A DNA stretch of 64,000 nt from Bacteroides sp. 224. Its GTDB lineage: Bacteria; Bacteroidota; Bacteroidia; Bacteroidales; Bacteroidaceae. Below, piece by piece: positions 53,222 to 62,095 of this stretch (the stretch's first letter is position 1; each line of letters begins with the position of its first letter). Both the position numbers and the translations under genes were made by a program. The notes below the pieces were generated by a model. That model ran no database searches. It saw nothing but the letters and a program-made list of their open reading frames with translations, and was not told the origin of the DNA. Location of the stretch: contig NZ_QVMK01000016.1 of assembly GCF_010500995.1 (NCBI RefSeq), positions 9,108-73,107 on the forward strand, written 5' to 3'.

Positions 53222-55191
53222 TCACCACCATACTTGTTGATCCTCTTCATAAGTAAATATACGTTCTTCTTTGCCTTTAGTGTGGTTTCTCAGAAGGAAC
53301 AGGGCGTTAGTTGGACAATTCTCATAAGTCAAAGTTATATAATCAGCCACTTTACGACCCATAGATTGCCAATTATGATTTCCCCAATAAAGAAGTTCAT
53401 ATTCATCTCCAAATTCGATACTGTTTCCATCACTTCTGGGTAGATAAACGATTCGGTCTATTTTTACAGGTCTACCGAAATCGAGACCTACCCAACCTCC
53501 ATTTTTATGTGGAGCATCAAAGAAGGTTAAAGCATCTCGGTCGAATGCCCCCTCTTTAGTATATTTTGTATCCTTGCGGTAGGAACCTTCTGTTCCTATG
53601 ATCTTACCCATAGTCGGTTGTATGGAATCTTTTTCATAGAAAAACAATTCTGCTATATTACAGTAAGCTCCATCTGGTGAGTAATAGCGCCAATAACGAG
53701 CACTATCTTGACAATGTTTCAAACATACTTCCCGGGCATAAATACCAAATTCAGTAATAGTATGTAATGTTGTGGAGTCATTAAAGAGAGAATCTGTAGC
53801 ACTTTGAAACTTACCGCCCACCGCACGTTCTGCCACTTTATATAAATTCTCGAAAGCTGGAAACTTTCGCTTTAATACCAATGTTTGTTTTGTTAATGTA
53901 TCTGGTTTCAGCGTTACTTGTTTGCCTGATATAGTAAGCAGTACTGGGTCTGAAAAAGATTTAATACCTGTAGCGTCATAAAAAACAGGAAGATAAGCGA
54001 TTCTTTTTCCCATTTTATCGAAGGTAATTTTGTTTTTCTTTGATATCTTTCCATAATGTGTGGGTACCCATTTCTCATTATCAAAAACTGCTAAATAAGC
54101 ATAAGTGTGTTTATGAGGAGATGGTATGGATATAGTAATATCACAAGTTTTAAGATATTCTTCAGTAACATCTTTTATACAAACACTACTAAAAGTGGGT
54201 GGTATATACTTTTCTTTTTCATGCATGTCTTGAATCTCTTTATTAATGGCATACGTATTCCTAAATACTTTAGCCATTGGATGCTCTTCTTTATGAGGGG
54301 TAGCCGGATTATTACCTGCCCCTTCAAAAACAACCTTTTTTCCAGATGTTTCTAACAATACATTCCAACTATGCCCTAAAGATCGGAATGGCCACTGAGG
54401 AGTATAATCCATAACAGTGGGGATTCCTTTAGCTCTCATTATGGACAAAGTCAGGATATTGTAATCTTCACATGTTCCAAAAGGTATTCGAGTTAAAATA
54501 TTCATCTTCCTAATTGGGATAGGTACATCTTCATTGATTAACCGAGGCTTTACTTTGTTCTTAATTTCCCGATTCACTTTCTCACAAGCATTGTATGCAG
54601 CATTCTTGAATAATTGACAATGTTGATGTTTTTCAATATCGCTGTTGCAATATTCACAAAATACTCACGCCAATTATCAAGTATTTGCATTTCACAACTT
54701 TTATAAGGCAGGATGTATTCACAGAATTCATCGAAATCTAGATGCTGTGACCAGTCACCGTTTTGCCAAACTTTGAAGGATTGCTCAATATTCATAATCA
54801 AATAATCGGCTTTTATGATTTGTATATCAGGAATAAGTTCCTGATTTTCACTGTATTTGTTTATAATACTTCGAAAAAGACTATCTTTCAAATGATTACT
54901 TTTGCCTTTATAAGCCGTTGCAATAGAATCTAATTCTCTGTAGTACTTATTTATGCGAGAAGTATCTTTATAAGAATAATGACCAGATATGTTTTCTATT
55001 AAAAAGCATGCAGCTTTATATTTCAGACTATCCTCTGGCTGTTGGTTGTAATATGATAATACACTTTCTAATTCAGTTCTGTTCTCTCCTGCAAGGGTTA
55101 ATGTTTTTTCTAATTCATTTTTTTGTAAATTACAGGAGGATACAATGATAATCTGTGAGATGATTCCGATAATAAATTTAAAATTCTTCAT
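53222..55191 (-). pseudogene. Transglutaminase/discoidin-type lipoprotein, broken by a frameshift
   Basis: Two frames on one strand together make a typical Bacteroides lipoprotein of about 660 aa. The first (54574-55191) has a lipobox (IIIVSSCN) and the family opening LTLAGENRTELESVLSYY, and runs to CEMQILDNWREYF. The second resumes as LFKNAAYNACEKVNREIKNK, with transglutaminase-like TRIPFGTCEDYNILTLSIMR and GHSWNVLLE, and a discoidin-like end (GGWVGLDFGRPVKIDRIVYL, YELLYWGNHNWQSMG). The frame shifts near 54613-54616, as if one A was lost from GTCAAATTA. Both halves stay free of stops, so the break is recent or an assembly error. The function of the intact family is unknown. Confidence 0.75.
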
Positions 55192-55267
55192 AATGATGAT
55201 GCTTGAAATTCACAAAAATGCATGTTTATATGGATATTTGATAGAAAATAATGGAAAATAAACGAGC

Positions 55268-55460
55268 TTGGCAGGGAAGTTTACTACTTTGGCACAAATA
55301 CATTGCTTTTCTTGATTGTTTTCTAAATAGAGCAGAGATAATTGAATCGCTCTAATTTTTGAATTTATTCTGATATTTTATTTTTTATAAGTCTTTTAAA
55401 AAATGTTTTTGTAGTCAGTTAGTAAATCTCTGTGCCAAAATAATAAATCTCCGTGCCAAC
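55268..55460. repeat. 21-nt spaced ttggca words, direct and inverted (locus J); gene-free gap
   Basis: ttggca at 55268 and 55289 are 21 nt apart. Inverted, taaatctctgtgccaa and taaatctccgtgccaa (ending 55438 and 55459) are also 21 nt apart. The rest of the 409-bp gap between the pseudogene and the lipoprotein gene at 55601 is AT-rich with no gene. Confidence 0.75.
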
Positions 55461-55600
55461 GAAAATTTTTATATCCAATTTATTTGTTTGGAAAGATGAA
55501 TGGTATCTATATTTGAGTGTTAATATAAAATTGGTCTATTATGTTTGATCTGTTGAAACACTTATACATTCTCTAAATTATTAATTAAAATTATTTCAAA

Positions 55601-56533
55601 ATGAAGAAAAGTGCATTTATACTGGCTTGTATCAGTATCTTTTTAATCTCTTGTAACTCTGATGATACTTATAATGGAGTGTCTAATTATGACGATCAAT
55701 TAAATCTACCAACAACATGGCAAGAACAGCTGAAGTCCGCCCAAAATCGGAGTAATGTAGAAACCAGAAATGGAGCAAATGAGATTAAGCTTATTGGTTA
55801 TACCCACAAAGGAATAATTGACTCAGAAAATGAAATTTCCGTAATAATGGAACATTTATTTTCCAATAATGCTTCAATTGTTCAATATACTAATAAAGAT
55901 GAATTTGAAATTCTTCCTTTAAAAGCCGTGAGAGAGAATGCAATACAATCCATTGGCATTGATCCTACAGAACGACTAATACCCCAACTTAAGACTAAAA
56001 TTTTAGTGGGAATGGAAATTATTGAGTTGGAATGGAATTATAAAGGAAATATTTACTATTCTACAGCGATTGCTTCAAATGAACATGGTGGCATTCTCTA
56101 TGACCATATTGGCTATATGATATTGAATCCTAGAAGTTTTTCACAAATTGATCAGGAAATAAGTACTCCTGAAGTAAAAACGAGATCAGAATCTATAGCA
56201 CGTACTACATGTGTTTTTTCTAAAGGATGGCCTGTCTATAATTTGTATTATATAAAAGTTATGGGGTTCAGTCTTAAGTGTGTTTCAACTTTCCGGAATG
56301 GCATTTTAGTAGATAGATCATGTAATTCAAGCAGTTGGGCAGATTCTGGATTTACTTGTGAAGCTGATATAAAAACTGTTGGAGGGGATCTTGATTCTTC
56401 AAGGTATCATGAATTTGCTTGGGCTTATTGCTATGGAATAGGTTGGAGCGCCTCAATCTCTTTCCAAGGAGTAGGCTTTAATGTATCAGGTGGAGATCAA
56501 AGAGAAGCAGGAACAGAAGTTCATAGACCCTAA
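55601..56533 (+). CDS. Lipoprotein of unknown function, Cys-rich C-terminal domain
   Basis: A 310-aa lipoprotein (signal ACISIFLISC, lipobox LISC). I recognise no family. The N-terminal two-thirds is a plain alpha/beta sequence with NEISVIMEHLFSNNASIVQY and ILVGMEIIELEWNYKGNIYY. The C-terminal 110 residues, after a possible spacer STPEVKTRSES, hold five Cys (TTCVF, LKCVS, RSCNS, FTCEA, AYCYG) and an end rich in Gly/Ser (SISFQGVGFNVSGGDQREAG). The layout suggests a surface protein with a disulfide-stabilised end domain. It may belong with the downstream lipoprotein and O-antigen-ligase-like gene, separated from them by a MITE. Confidence 0.7.
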   Translation: MKKSAFILACISIFLISCNSDDTYNGVSNYDDQLNLPTTWQEQLKSAQNRSNVETRNGANEIKLIGYTHKGIIDSENEISVIMEHLFSNNASIVQYTNKDEFEILPLKAVRENAIQSIGIDPTERLIPQLKTKILVGMEIIELEWNYKGNIYYSTAIASNEHGGILYDHIGYMILNPRSFSQIDQEISTPEVKTRSESIARTTCVFSKGWPVYNLYYIKVMGFSLKCVSTFRNGILVDRSCNSSSWADSGFTCEADIKTVGGDLDSSRYHEFAWAYCYGIGWSASISFQGVGFNVSGGDQREAGTEVHRP

Positions 56534-56619
56534 TAATATTATTATTTGGTTCTCGAATCTACTGATATTTTTTACATAATAATTTTATAGGACACTTTCG
56601 TTTTTCTTTGGAATTTTAA

Positions 56620-56798
56620 GAGCCTGTTTAAAACTTCCACAGAATAATTATTATAGGATGCTTTCGTTTTTTCTTTAGTACTCTTTTTGTCTGTTCTCTT
56701 TTTGCGGTTCAAATAGCCCGCTATTCTCACCTTAAAAAGAAAACAAACAGCCTAAAAATAGCACTAAATAAAAGAACGAGCAAAATTTAAACAGGCTC
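56620..56798. mobile_element. MITE-like element, 179 bp
   Basis: Perfect inverted ends (gagcctgtttaaa at 56620-56632, complement at 56786-56798) are flanked by a TAA direct repeat (56617-56619, 56799-56801), the pattern left by IS5-type transposases. No coding frame is inside. A 33-bp stretch of its interior (56643-56676) recurs outside the left end (56578-56609), suggesting a second, partial copy beside it. Confidence 0.75.
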
Positions 56799-56825
56799 TA
56801 AGGTATGAAATAAGAAAATAATATT

Positions 56826-57227
56826 ATGAAATCATTTATTTTAGTCTCATTTATTCTATTCTTTGCATCCTGTAACAACTCCAGTGTAGTACAAAATTCT
56901 TCGAATAGAAAAGAACAAATAGAACAAGTTAGAGAAGGTATTCTTTTTATGAATGAAGAAAAATTAACTTCAGAACAAAAAGAACTGAGGTCAAAGATTT
57001 ATCAATTGATTCTTGATCATATATCTATAGATACAATTACCTGTCATTTCCAATTTATAATGAGTAAAGAAGATTTTGAAAAGACAGAGTTGGATATCTG
57101 TATATATGATGAATTGACAAAAAACATTAGCGATATCAATAATTATGTAGATTCTACAGGTACCGGAAAAGAGATAATTTCTTCTTGGAATCAGTCTAAG
57201 AAAGAATATTTGAGTATAAAAGATTAA
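56826..57227 (+). CDS. Small lipoprotein of unknown function
   Basis: A 133-aa protein with signal peptide and lipobox (FILFFASCNNSS). The mature part is charged and helical, with EQIEQVREGILFMNEEKLTS then a beta-like ITCHFQFIMSKEDFEKTELD. I do not recognise the family. It is 7 bp before a small membrane-protein gene and about 280 bp before the O-antigen-ligase-like gene, all same strand. Confidence 0.65.
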   Translation: MKSFILVSFILFFASCNNSSVVQNSSNRKEQIEQVREGILFMNEEKLTSEQKELRSKIYQLILDHISIDTITCHFQFIMSKEDFEKTELDICIYDELTKNISDINNYVDSTGTGKEIISSWNQSKKEYLSIKD

Positions 57228-57233
57228 GTATCA

Positions 57234-57419
57234 ATGGTTATGTTTCCTGCTATCACTGAAATTATATTAATCACAATATTCATCATAGGTCTTATAATCA
57301 TTCTGAAAGAAAAATCTCTTTCCCGATTATCTAAAGTGCTATGGATTATTTTCCTGCTTATATTCAATCTTATAGCCTTGATTGCCTTTATTGTTTGGAT
57401 AAAATCAGGAAGAAAATAA
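57234..57419 (+). CDS. Small two-helix membrane protein (PLDc_N-like)
   Basis: A 61-aa protein with two hydrophobic helices: ITEIILITIFIIGLIIIL and VLWIIFLLIFNLIALIAFIVW, separated by the basic turn KEKSLSRLSK. The second helix with its N..A/G pattern and ending basic tail resembles the membrane N-terminal domain of phospholipase-D-like proteins. Start codon 7 bp after the lipoprotein gene makes it a real coupled gene rather than chance. Confidence 0.65.
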   Translation: MVMFPAITEIILITIFIIGLIIILKEKSLSRLSKVLWIIFLLIFNLIALIAFIVWIKSGRK

Positions 57420-57450
57420 AAGAATATTCTAACACTTTTCATTCAAAATT

Positions 57451-57487
57451 AATAGATAATCTCTTATTTTATTAGAGATTATCTATT
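57451..57487 (+). promoter_or_regulatory. AT-rich hairpin upstream of the O-antigen-ligase-like gene
   Basis: aatagataatctct (57451-57464) pairs perfectly with agagattatctatt (57474-57487) over 14 bp with a 9-base loop, 16 bases before the ATG. It lacks a T-tract. It could end the preceding transcript or control the next gene. Confidence 0.5.
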
Positions 57488-57503
57488 ACTAAGAAGAATT
57501 AAT

Positions 57504-59126
57504 ATGCTTGACAAGCTTATAAAGTACTCCTTATTAGGACTAATTTGCATGGGTGCAATGTTTTTTAGTTCCTTCCATTTTGTCGATTCTCAAATTGTTC
57601 CTAAATGGATCATTACTATTGCCGGAATAATTTTATTAAGTATCTATCTGATTATTATTATTTCTGTTAATCCAGTTATTACACATAAAATACCTCAAAG
57701 ACACATTTTACGATTAATCAGCATAACTATTTTATTTCAGTCCCTATATGGTATACTCCAGTACTTTAATATCTGTGCCCCAACAAATGCTTTCCCAGTA
57801 ATGGGCAGTTTTGATAATCCGGCAGGCTTTGCAGCATCTTTATGCGCTGGCTTGCCATTTTGCATATTAGGTATCATAGAGGCAAAAGGGAAGATGAGAT
57901 GGGTTCTTGGGTTCATCCCATTGTTGACAACTATCGCTGTTCTATTATCAGAGTCCCGTTCCGGCATATTTTCTACTCTGATATTATTTATTTGTTTGGG
58001 TATAAGATACTTGAGAATCTCCGATAAAATAAAGTGGGTAACTTTTCCAATTATTCTCATAATAGCCATTACAAGTCTTTATTATTTGAAAAAAGACTCT
58101 GCCCTGGGTCGCCTCCTTGTTTGGGAGTGTTCAATATCTATGTTAAAATCAAATTTGTTAACTGGATATGGTACAGGTGGATTTGAAGCTAATTATATGG
58201 ATTATCAGGCTAACTATTTTAAGAATAACCCTCAAAGTTCATATACTATGTTAGCTGATAATATTCAATATCCCTTTTGTGAATACTTACGTATTTTGGT
58301 AGATTATGGCTTAATAGGGCTCTTGTTATTAGGAGGCTGGATTGCTTATCTTGTTTTTTGTTTTTATAAATACCCATCTAAGAATGGCGTGTTTGCTTTG
58401 CTTTGTTGGATTACTATTGGTTCTTTTTCTCTTTTTTCTTATCCATTGATGTATCCGTTTGTATGGCTAGTGCTTTTTTATAGTACATTCATTCTGGTTA
58501 AAAACCACGTTTATCTAATTACTAAAAAGATTCCGGTTAAATGGCTAAAAATTGGAGCATTGCTTTCTTTGTTTTTTCTATCTCTATCCGGAATAAAATT
58601 GTACGAAAGGGTAAAAGCAGAGATTGAATGGGCACATTTGGCAAAATTCTCTTATTCGGAAGATAAGAAATATGTCTTATCACAATATAATAAAATAGAA
58701 AAAGAATTGGGCAAAGATCGTTATTTCCTTTATAATTATGCAGCGGAACTTTATCAAGCCGGGTTGTATGGAGAAAGTCTCGTAACAGCGGAAAAGTGCC
58801 GCACATTATGGGCGGATTACGATTTGGAAATATTATTAGGACAAATTAAAGAGGAGTTAAATCAAAACGAAAAAGCAGTAAATCATTATCGTACTGCTTC
58901 TTATATGTGTCCTAACCGATTCATGCCTTTATATCACATAGTTTTAGTTTTAAATAAACTTGAAAAGAATGAGGAAGCTCAAAGAGTAGCAAAAATAATT
59001 ATGGATAAACCCATAAAGATACCTTCATCAACTATCGATCAAATAAAAAAAGAAATGAATCAACTTCTTATTCAATCTCAATCTCGTAAGCCTTCTTCTC
59101 CCTTCTTAATGGATAATTTCCTCTGA
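57504..59126 (+). CDS. O-antigen-ligase-like membrane protein with C-terminal TPRs
   Basis: A 540-aa protein. Residues 1-375 contain about ten hydrophobic helices with the Wzy_C/O-antigen-ligase pattern: QSLYGILQYFNICAPTNAFP, ESRSGIFSTLILFICL, LLTGYGTGGFEANYMDYQAN and CEYLRILVDYGLIGLLLLGG. Residues about 385-520 are TPR-like (YNYAAELYQAGLYGESLVTA, NEKAVNHYRTASYMCPN). Proteins of this kind link glycan to lipid A or to protein, or polymerise sugars. No glycan genes are adjacent, so the acceptor may be the neighbouring lipoproteins (inference). Its last 59 bp overlap the 3' end of pdxB on the other strand, suggesting that the end of the frame was acquired by read-in. Confidence 0.8.
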   Translation: MLDKLIKYSLLGLICMGAMFFSSFHFVDSQIVPKWIITIAGIILLSIYLIIIISVNPVITHKIPQRHILRLISITILFQSLYGILQYFNICAPTNAFPVMGSFDNPAGFAASLCAGLPFCILGIIEAKGKMRWVLGFIPLLTTIAVLLSESRSGIFSTLILFICLGIRYLRISDKIKWVTFPIILIIAITSLYYLKKDSALGRLLVWECSISMLKSNLLTGYGTGGFEANYMDYQANYFKNNPQSSYTMLADNIQYPFCEYLRILVDYGLIGLLLLGGWIAYLVFCFYKYPSKNGVFALLCWITIGSFSLFSYPLMYPFVWLVLFYSTFILVKNHVYLITKKIPVKWLKIGALLSLFFLSLSGIKLYERVKAEIEWAHLAKFSYSEDKKYVLSQYNKIEKELGKDRYFLYNYAAELYQAGLYGESLVTAEKCRTLWADYDLEILLGQIKEELNQNEKAVNHYRTASYMCPNRFMPLYHIVLVLNKLEKNEEAQRVAKIIMDKPIKIPSSTIDQIKKEMNQLLIQSQSRKPSSPFLMDNFL

Positions 59127-60111
59127 AATACTCAAAAAGCTGTGGTTCGGTCTTTAGCCTTTCGCTGTCTTGTCGGGGATCATAGATATGCAATAAAGCT
59201 TCGGCTTCGGTAGTTGCTTTTATTACAGTCTCTTCGGGGGCAGGGGGATTGATTTTATACTCAAACGGTTTATCAAAGTGTGCACACAAGGCTTTTAATG
59301 CCATTCGGGTGGCATTTGCTTTTCCATCTGCCGAGTAGCCGGCAATGTGGGGGGTGCCAATCCAGCATTTTTCGAGTAGTTCCGGGTTAATGTCGGGTTC
59401 ATTCTCCCATACATCTATTACGGTTTGAGATACTTGTCTATTGTCTATGGCTGCCAGCAAAGCCTCTGTGTCGATCACTTCACCACGCGAAGTGTTTATC
59501 AAAACAGGGGTGCGGGTTAAAGAATCGAAGAAAGCTTGATCTGCCAAATGCAGTGTTTTATAGCTTCCCTCTTTATTTAAAGGTACATGGAAGGTGATGA
59601 TGTTACATTCGGACGCAATCTCTTTTAGGGTAGAAAAGTAGCTTTTACCTTCTGCATCTTCGCGTGGTAAATCATTTAGTAATACCCGCATGCCATACTT
59701 TCGGGCTACAGTTTCCACTTTACTACCAACACTACCTACCCCAATAATTCCGATGGTACATTTCTGCAGCTTAAGTCCACGCTCCTGTTCGAGCAGAAGA
59801 AACACCGATTCTATATATTGCCCTACTGAGGCTGCATTGCTGCCGGGAGCATTAATCCACTCAATACCCGCGGCTTTGCAATATTCGGTGTCTATATGAT
59901 CATAACCAATAGTGGCTGTAGCAATAAACTGCACTTTGCTTCCTTCCAGTAAGTGTTGGTTGCATTGGGTGCGGGTTCGTACAATAAGCGCATCGGCATC
60001 CTTCACCAACTCCGGGGTAAATTCGCTGCCAACAGCATAAATTACCTCATCGGCTATTGCTTCTATAGCCTCTTTTATATATGGAATTTTATTATCTACA
60101 ACTACTTTCAT
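59068..60111 (-). CDS. pdxB: 4-phosphoerythronate dehydrogenase
   Basis: A 347-aa NAD-dependent D-2-hydroxyacid dehydrogenase of the vitamin B6 route. NAD motif IGIIGVGSVGSKVETVA (about residue 120), active-site parts ATIGYDHIDTEYC, INTSRGEVIDTEAL and TPHIAGYSADGKANAT (catalytic His). The extra C-terminal dimer domain that separates PdxB from related dehydrogenases is present (about 285-347). Convergent with, and overlapping, the O-antigen-ligase-like gene. Confidence 0.94.
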   Translation of the reverse strand: MKVVVDNKIPYIKEAIEAIADEVIYAVGSEFTPELVKDADALIVRTRTQCNQHLLEGSKVQFIATATIGYDHIDTEYCKAAGIEWINAPGSNAASVGQYIESVFLLLEQERGLKLQKCTIGIIGVGSVGSKVETVARKYGMRVLLNDLPREDAEGKSYFSTLKEIASECNIITFHVPLNKEGSYKTLHLADQAFFDSLTRTPVLINTSRGEVIDTEALLAAIDNRQVSQTVIDVWENEPDINPELLEKCWIGTPHIAGYSADGKANATRMALKALCAHFDKPFEYKINPPAPEETVIKATTEAEALLHIYDPRQDSERLKTEPQLFEYFRGNYPLRREKKAYEIEIE

Positions 60112-60166
60112 TGGTATAGTATATTAATATTGAGGGCAAATATAAAGAAAAATATTTCAAATTTCC

Positions 60167-60727
60167 CTACAACTTCTTCATCATATTATACACTGATCCT
60201 GCCCAGTAATTACGCAGTCCGAAGCCTCTTGCTACTCCCCGGGCATCTATAATCTCCAATACATCGCGTGTAGCAAGATCGAAATATACCACTTTGTAAT
60301 GTCCGCGATTGCTGGCTTTGTTCAATACTTCTGCTATGAATACCAAGCCTGTACCGGTGGTTTTCTCAATAGGTAGCTTTTTTATTTCTTGTTCTATCTG
60401 GTCATCGGTAAGTACATACCCGCCATAACCATTCTGTATCAAATCAGATACATCCATTTTATCATTAAGCTTTTCTACAGGATCAAGATCCATTCCTATT
60501 ATATCCACTCTAAGGAACTTGCAAACATCGTACTTTTTAGGCTCCGAAAGAAACAGGCGGTTGATACCATGAAAAGCCTGAATAAACTGTCCGGGTGTTT
60601 CGTCTGCACCATACACTTTGGTCATGGAGAAATCAATACCATAAAAGGTTACGTCTTGGATTTTGTTGTTTTGTCCGTAGCTGACCATACTTACAGCTAC
60701 AAAGAACAGCAGAATTAATTTTCTCAT
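60167..60727 (-). CDS. Conserved secreted protein of unknown function
   Basis: A 186-aa protein with a signal peptide (LILLFFVAVSMVSYGQ). The mature part has VTFYGIDFSMTKVYGADETP, a region naming KYDVCKFLRVDIIGMDLDPV, GLVFIAEVLNKASNRGHYKV and an end GFGLRNYWAGSVYNMMKKL. I know similar proteins only as hypothetical in Bacteroidales. Encoded 55 bp upstream of pdxB on the same strand. Confidence 0.7.
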   Translation of the reverse strand: MRKLILLFFVAVSMVSYGQNNKIQDVTFYGIDFSMTKVYGADETPGQFIQAFHGINRLFLSEPKKYDVCKFLRVDIIGMDLDPVEKLNDKMDVSDLIQNGYGGYVLTDDQIEQEIKKLPIEKTTGTGLVFIAEVLNKASNRGHYKVVYFDLATRDVLEIIDARGVARGFGLRNYWAGSVYNMMKKL

Positions 60728-60792
60728 AAGTCTAAGTCTGTTTAGTTTAATAAAATAATAGTTATAGCAAAGTTAATTTTTAAAGTGATATT

Positions 60793-62088
60793 TCATCTTA
60801 AATCGATAAACTTTATCGTCTTTCTGCTCATTGGCGGCATTTGTATCTTACTGATATATTCCGGAGATTCGAAGGCTATGCCCGGTGCTACACGTACTTT
60901 AGAGCGGAATAAATCTTTGATGTCTTTGGCAAAAGCTTCGGTTTTATCTTCACTTCCTACGCGAATGAGTATTTCGTCGGTACCTAAGTCGTTGGTGTAG
61001 ACTTCTACCACATAGTTGATAACACGTGGCATACTATCTAAGATATCGAAGAGAGCGGGCGGATACAAGGTAGTTCCTTTGTATTTAATCATCTGTCCTT
61101 TGCGCCCCAAAACAGGGCTTAAACGCATGGTGTTGCGTCCACAAGCACAGGGCTCTGTATGGTGATAACAGATATCTCCGGTTTTGAAGCGTAATAAAGG
61201 CATGCCTTTTACTCCTAAAGTGGTGATGGTAACCTCTCCCGGTTCGCCTGCTGCTACAGGTTTGTTTTTATCATCCAGAAACTCCACAATAATTAATTCG
61301 GGCTGTAGATGTCCTCCGCACAATTCACTACACTCGGTAAATGAAGACTGCATCTCTGTGGAGGCATACGTAGAATGAAGTTGCAGCTCCGGCCACTTCT
61401 CCTGTATTCTTTTTCCCAGTGTATTCAAGCTGAAATCGGAATTTCGTAAGGATTCACCAATACAAACGCACCTTTTCAACGAACAACTATGAGGATTGAT
61501 ATTGTTTTTTTCTGCAAATTCAATCAGCTTAATAAGAAAAGAAGGTACCACCATACCACAGGTAGGATGAACACGATTAATAGTATCCCATTGCAGTTCG
61601 GGTATTCCGTTTCCTACACGAACAATGCCCATACCCAACTCGCGTGCACCTAAATAATAGGCAAGTCCGGCCATAAAACGGCGGTCGATGGTAGTCATTA
61701 ACTGAAGAATATCCTTCTTTGTGCAACCTGCTGTGGTGAATGATAATAGCTCGTTGTAAGATAGGCGATTTAAGTCTTCATCGGTCAGTGCAAAGGTTAC
61801 AGGGTTGCCTAAGGTACCCGATGTGGTTACATAATCAATAATATCTTCTTTGTTTACGCAAATAAAATCTTCATTATGAAGTTGAAGATCGGTTTTGGTA
61901 GTAACAGGAAGGTTGCATAAATTTTCAATGGTCTTTATTTGAGAGATTTCAATGCCATGTTCAATAAACAATCTCCGATAAAATGGAGAGTTTTGTTGAA
62001 GGTAGGTCAATTGCTCTATAAGTCTTTCTTCCTGAAAGGCTTTAATTTCCGCAGGGGATTGGAATTGTATGTTGGGGTTCTTTTCCAT
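60793..62088 (-). CDS. Phenylacetate-CoA-ligase-like AMP-forming enzyme
   Basis: A 431-aa ANL-superfamily ligase of the PaaK type. ATP motif DYVTTSGTLGNPVTF (about residue 90), STYASTEMQSSFTEC (about 245), KTGDICYHHTEPCACGRN with the Cys set, and a C-terminal AMP-binding_C_2 domain (GRKGQMIKYKGTTLYPPALF). It activates a carboxylic acid as CoA or carrier thioester. No phenylacetate-degradation genes are here. Adjacent to a C45 acyltransferase and an FAD oxidoreductase, it more likely serves lipid or pigment synthesis. Confidence 0.85.
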   Translation of the reverse strand: MEKNPNIQFQSPAEIKAFQEERLIEQLTYLQQNSPFYRRLFIEHGIEISQIKTIENLCNLPVTTKTDLQLHNEDFICVNKEDIIDYVTTSGTLGNPVTFALTDEDLNRLSYNELLSFTTAGCTKKDILQLMTTIDRRFMAGLAYYLGARELGMGIVRVGNGIPELQWDTINRVHPTCGMVVPSFLIKLIEFAEKNNINPHSCSLKRCVCIGESLRNSDFSLNTLGKRIQEKWPELQLHSTYASTEMQSSFTECSELCGGHLQPELIIVEFLDDKNKPVAAGEPGEVTITTLGVKGMPLLRFKTGDICYHHTEPCACGRNTMRLSPVLGRKGQMIKYKGTTLYPPALFDILDSMPRVINYVVEVYTNDLGTDEILIRVGSEDKTEAFAKDIKDLFRSKVRVAPGIAFESPEYISKIQMPPMSRKTIKFIDLR

Positions 62089-62095
62089 ATAAGTA

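Noticed and set aside
54574..54616. Programmed ribosomal frameshifting in the transglutaminase-like lipoprotein gene
   Set aside because: No slippery heptamer or downstream structure is evident; a lost A explains the break more simply.
51943..59126. Integrated prophage or conjugative element between purN and pdxB
   Set aside because: No integrase, relaxase, structural phage genes, tRNA target or long flanking repeats; only a MITE and scattered accessory genes are present.
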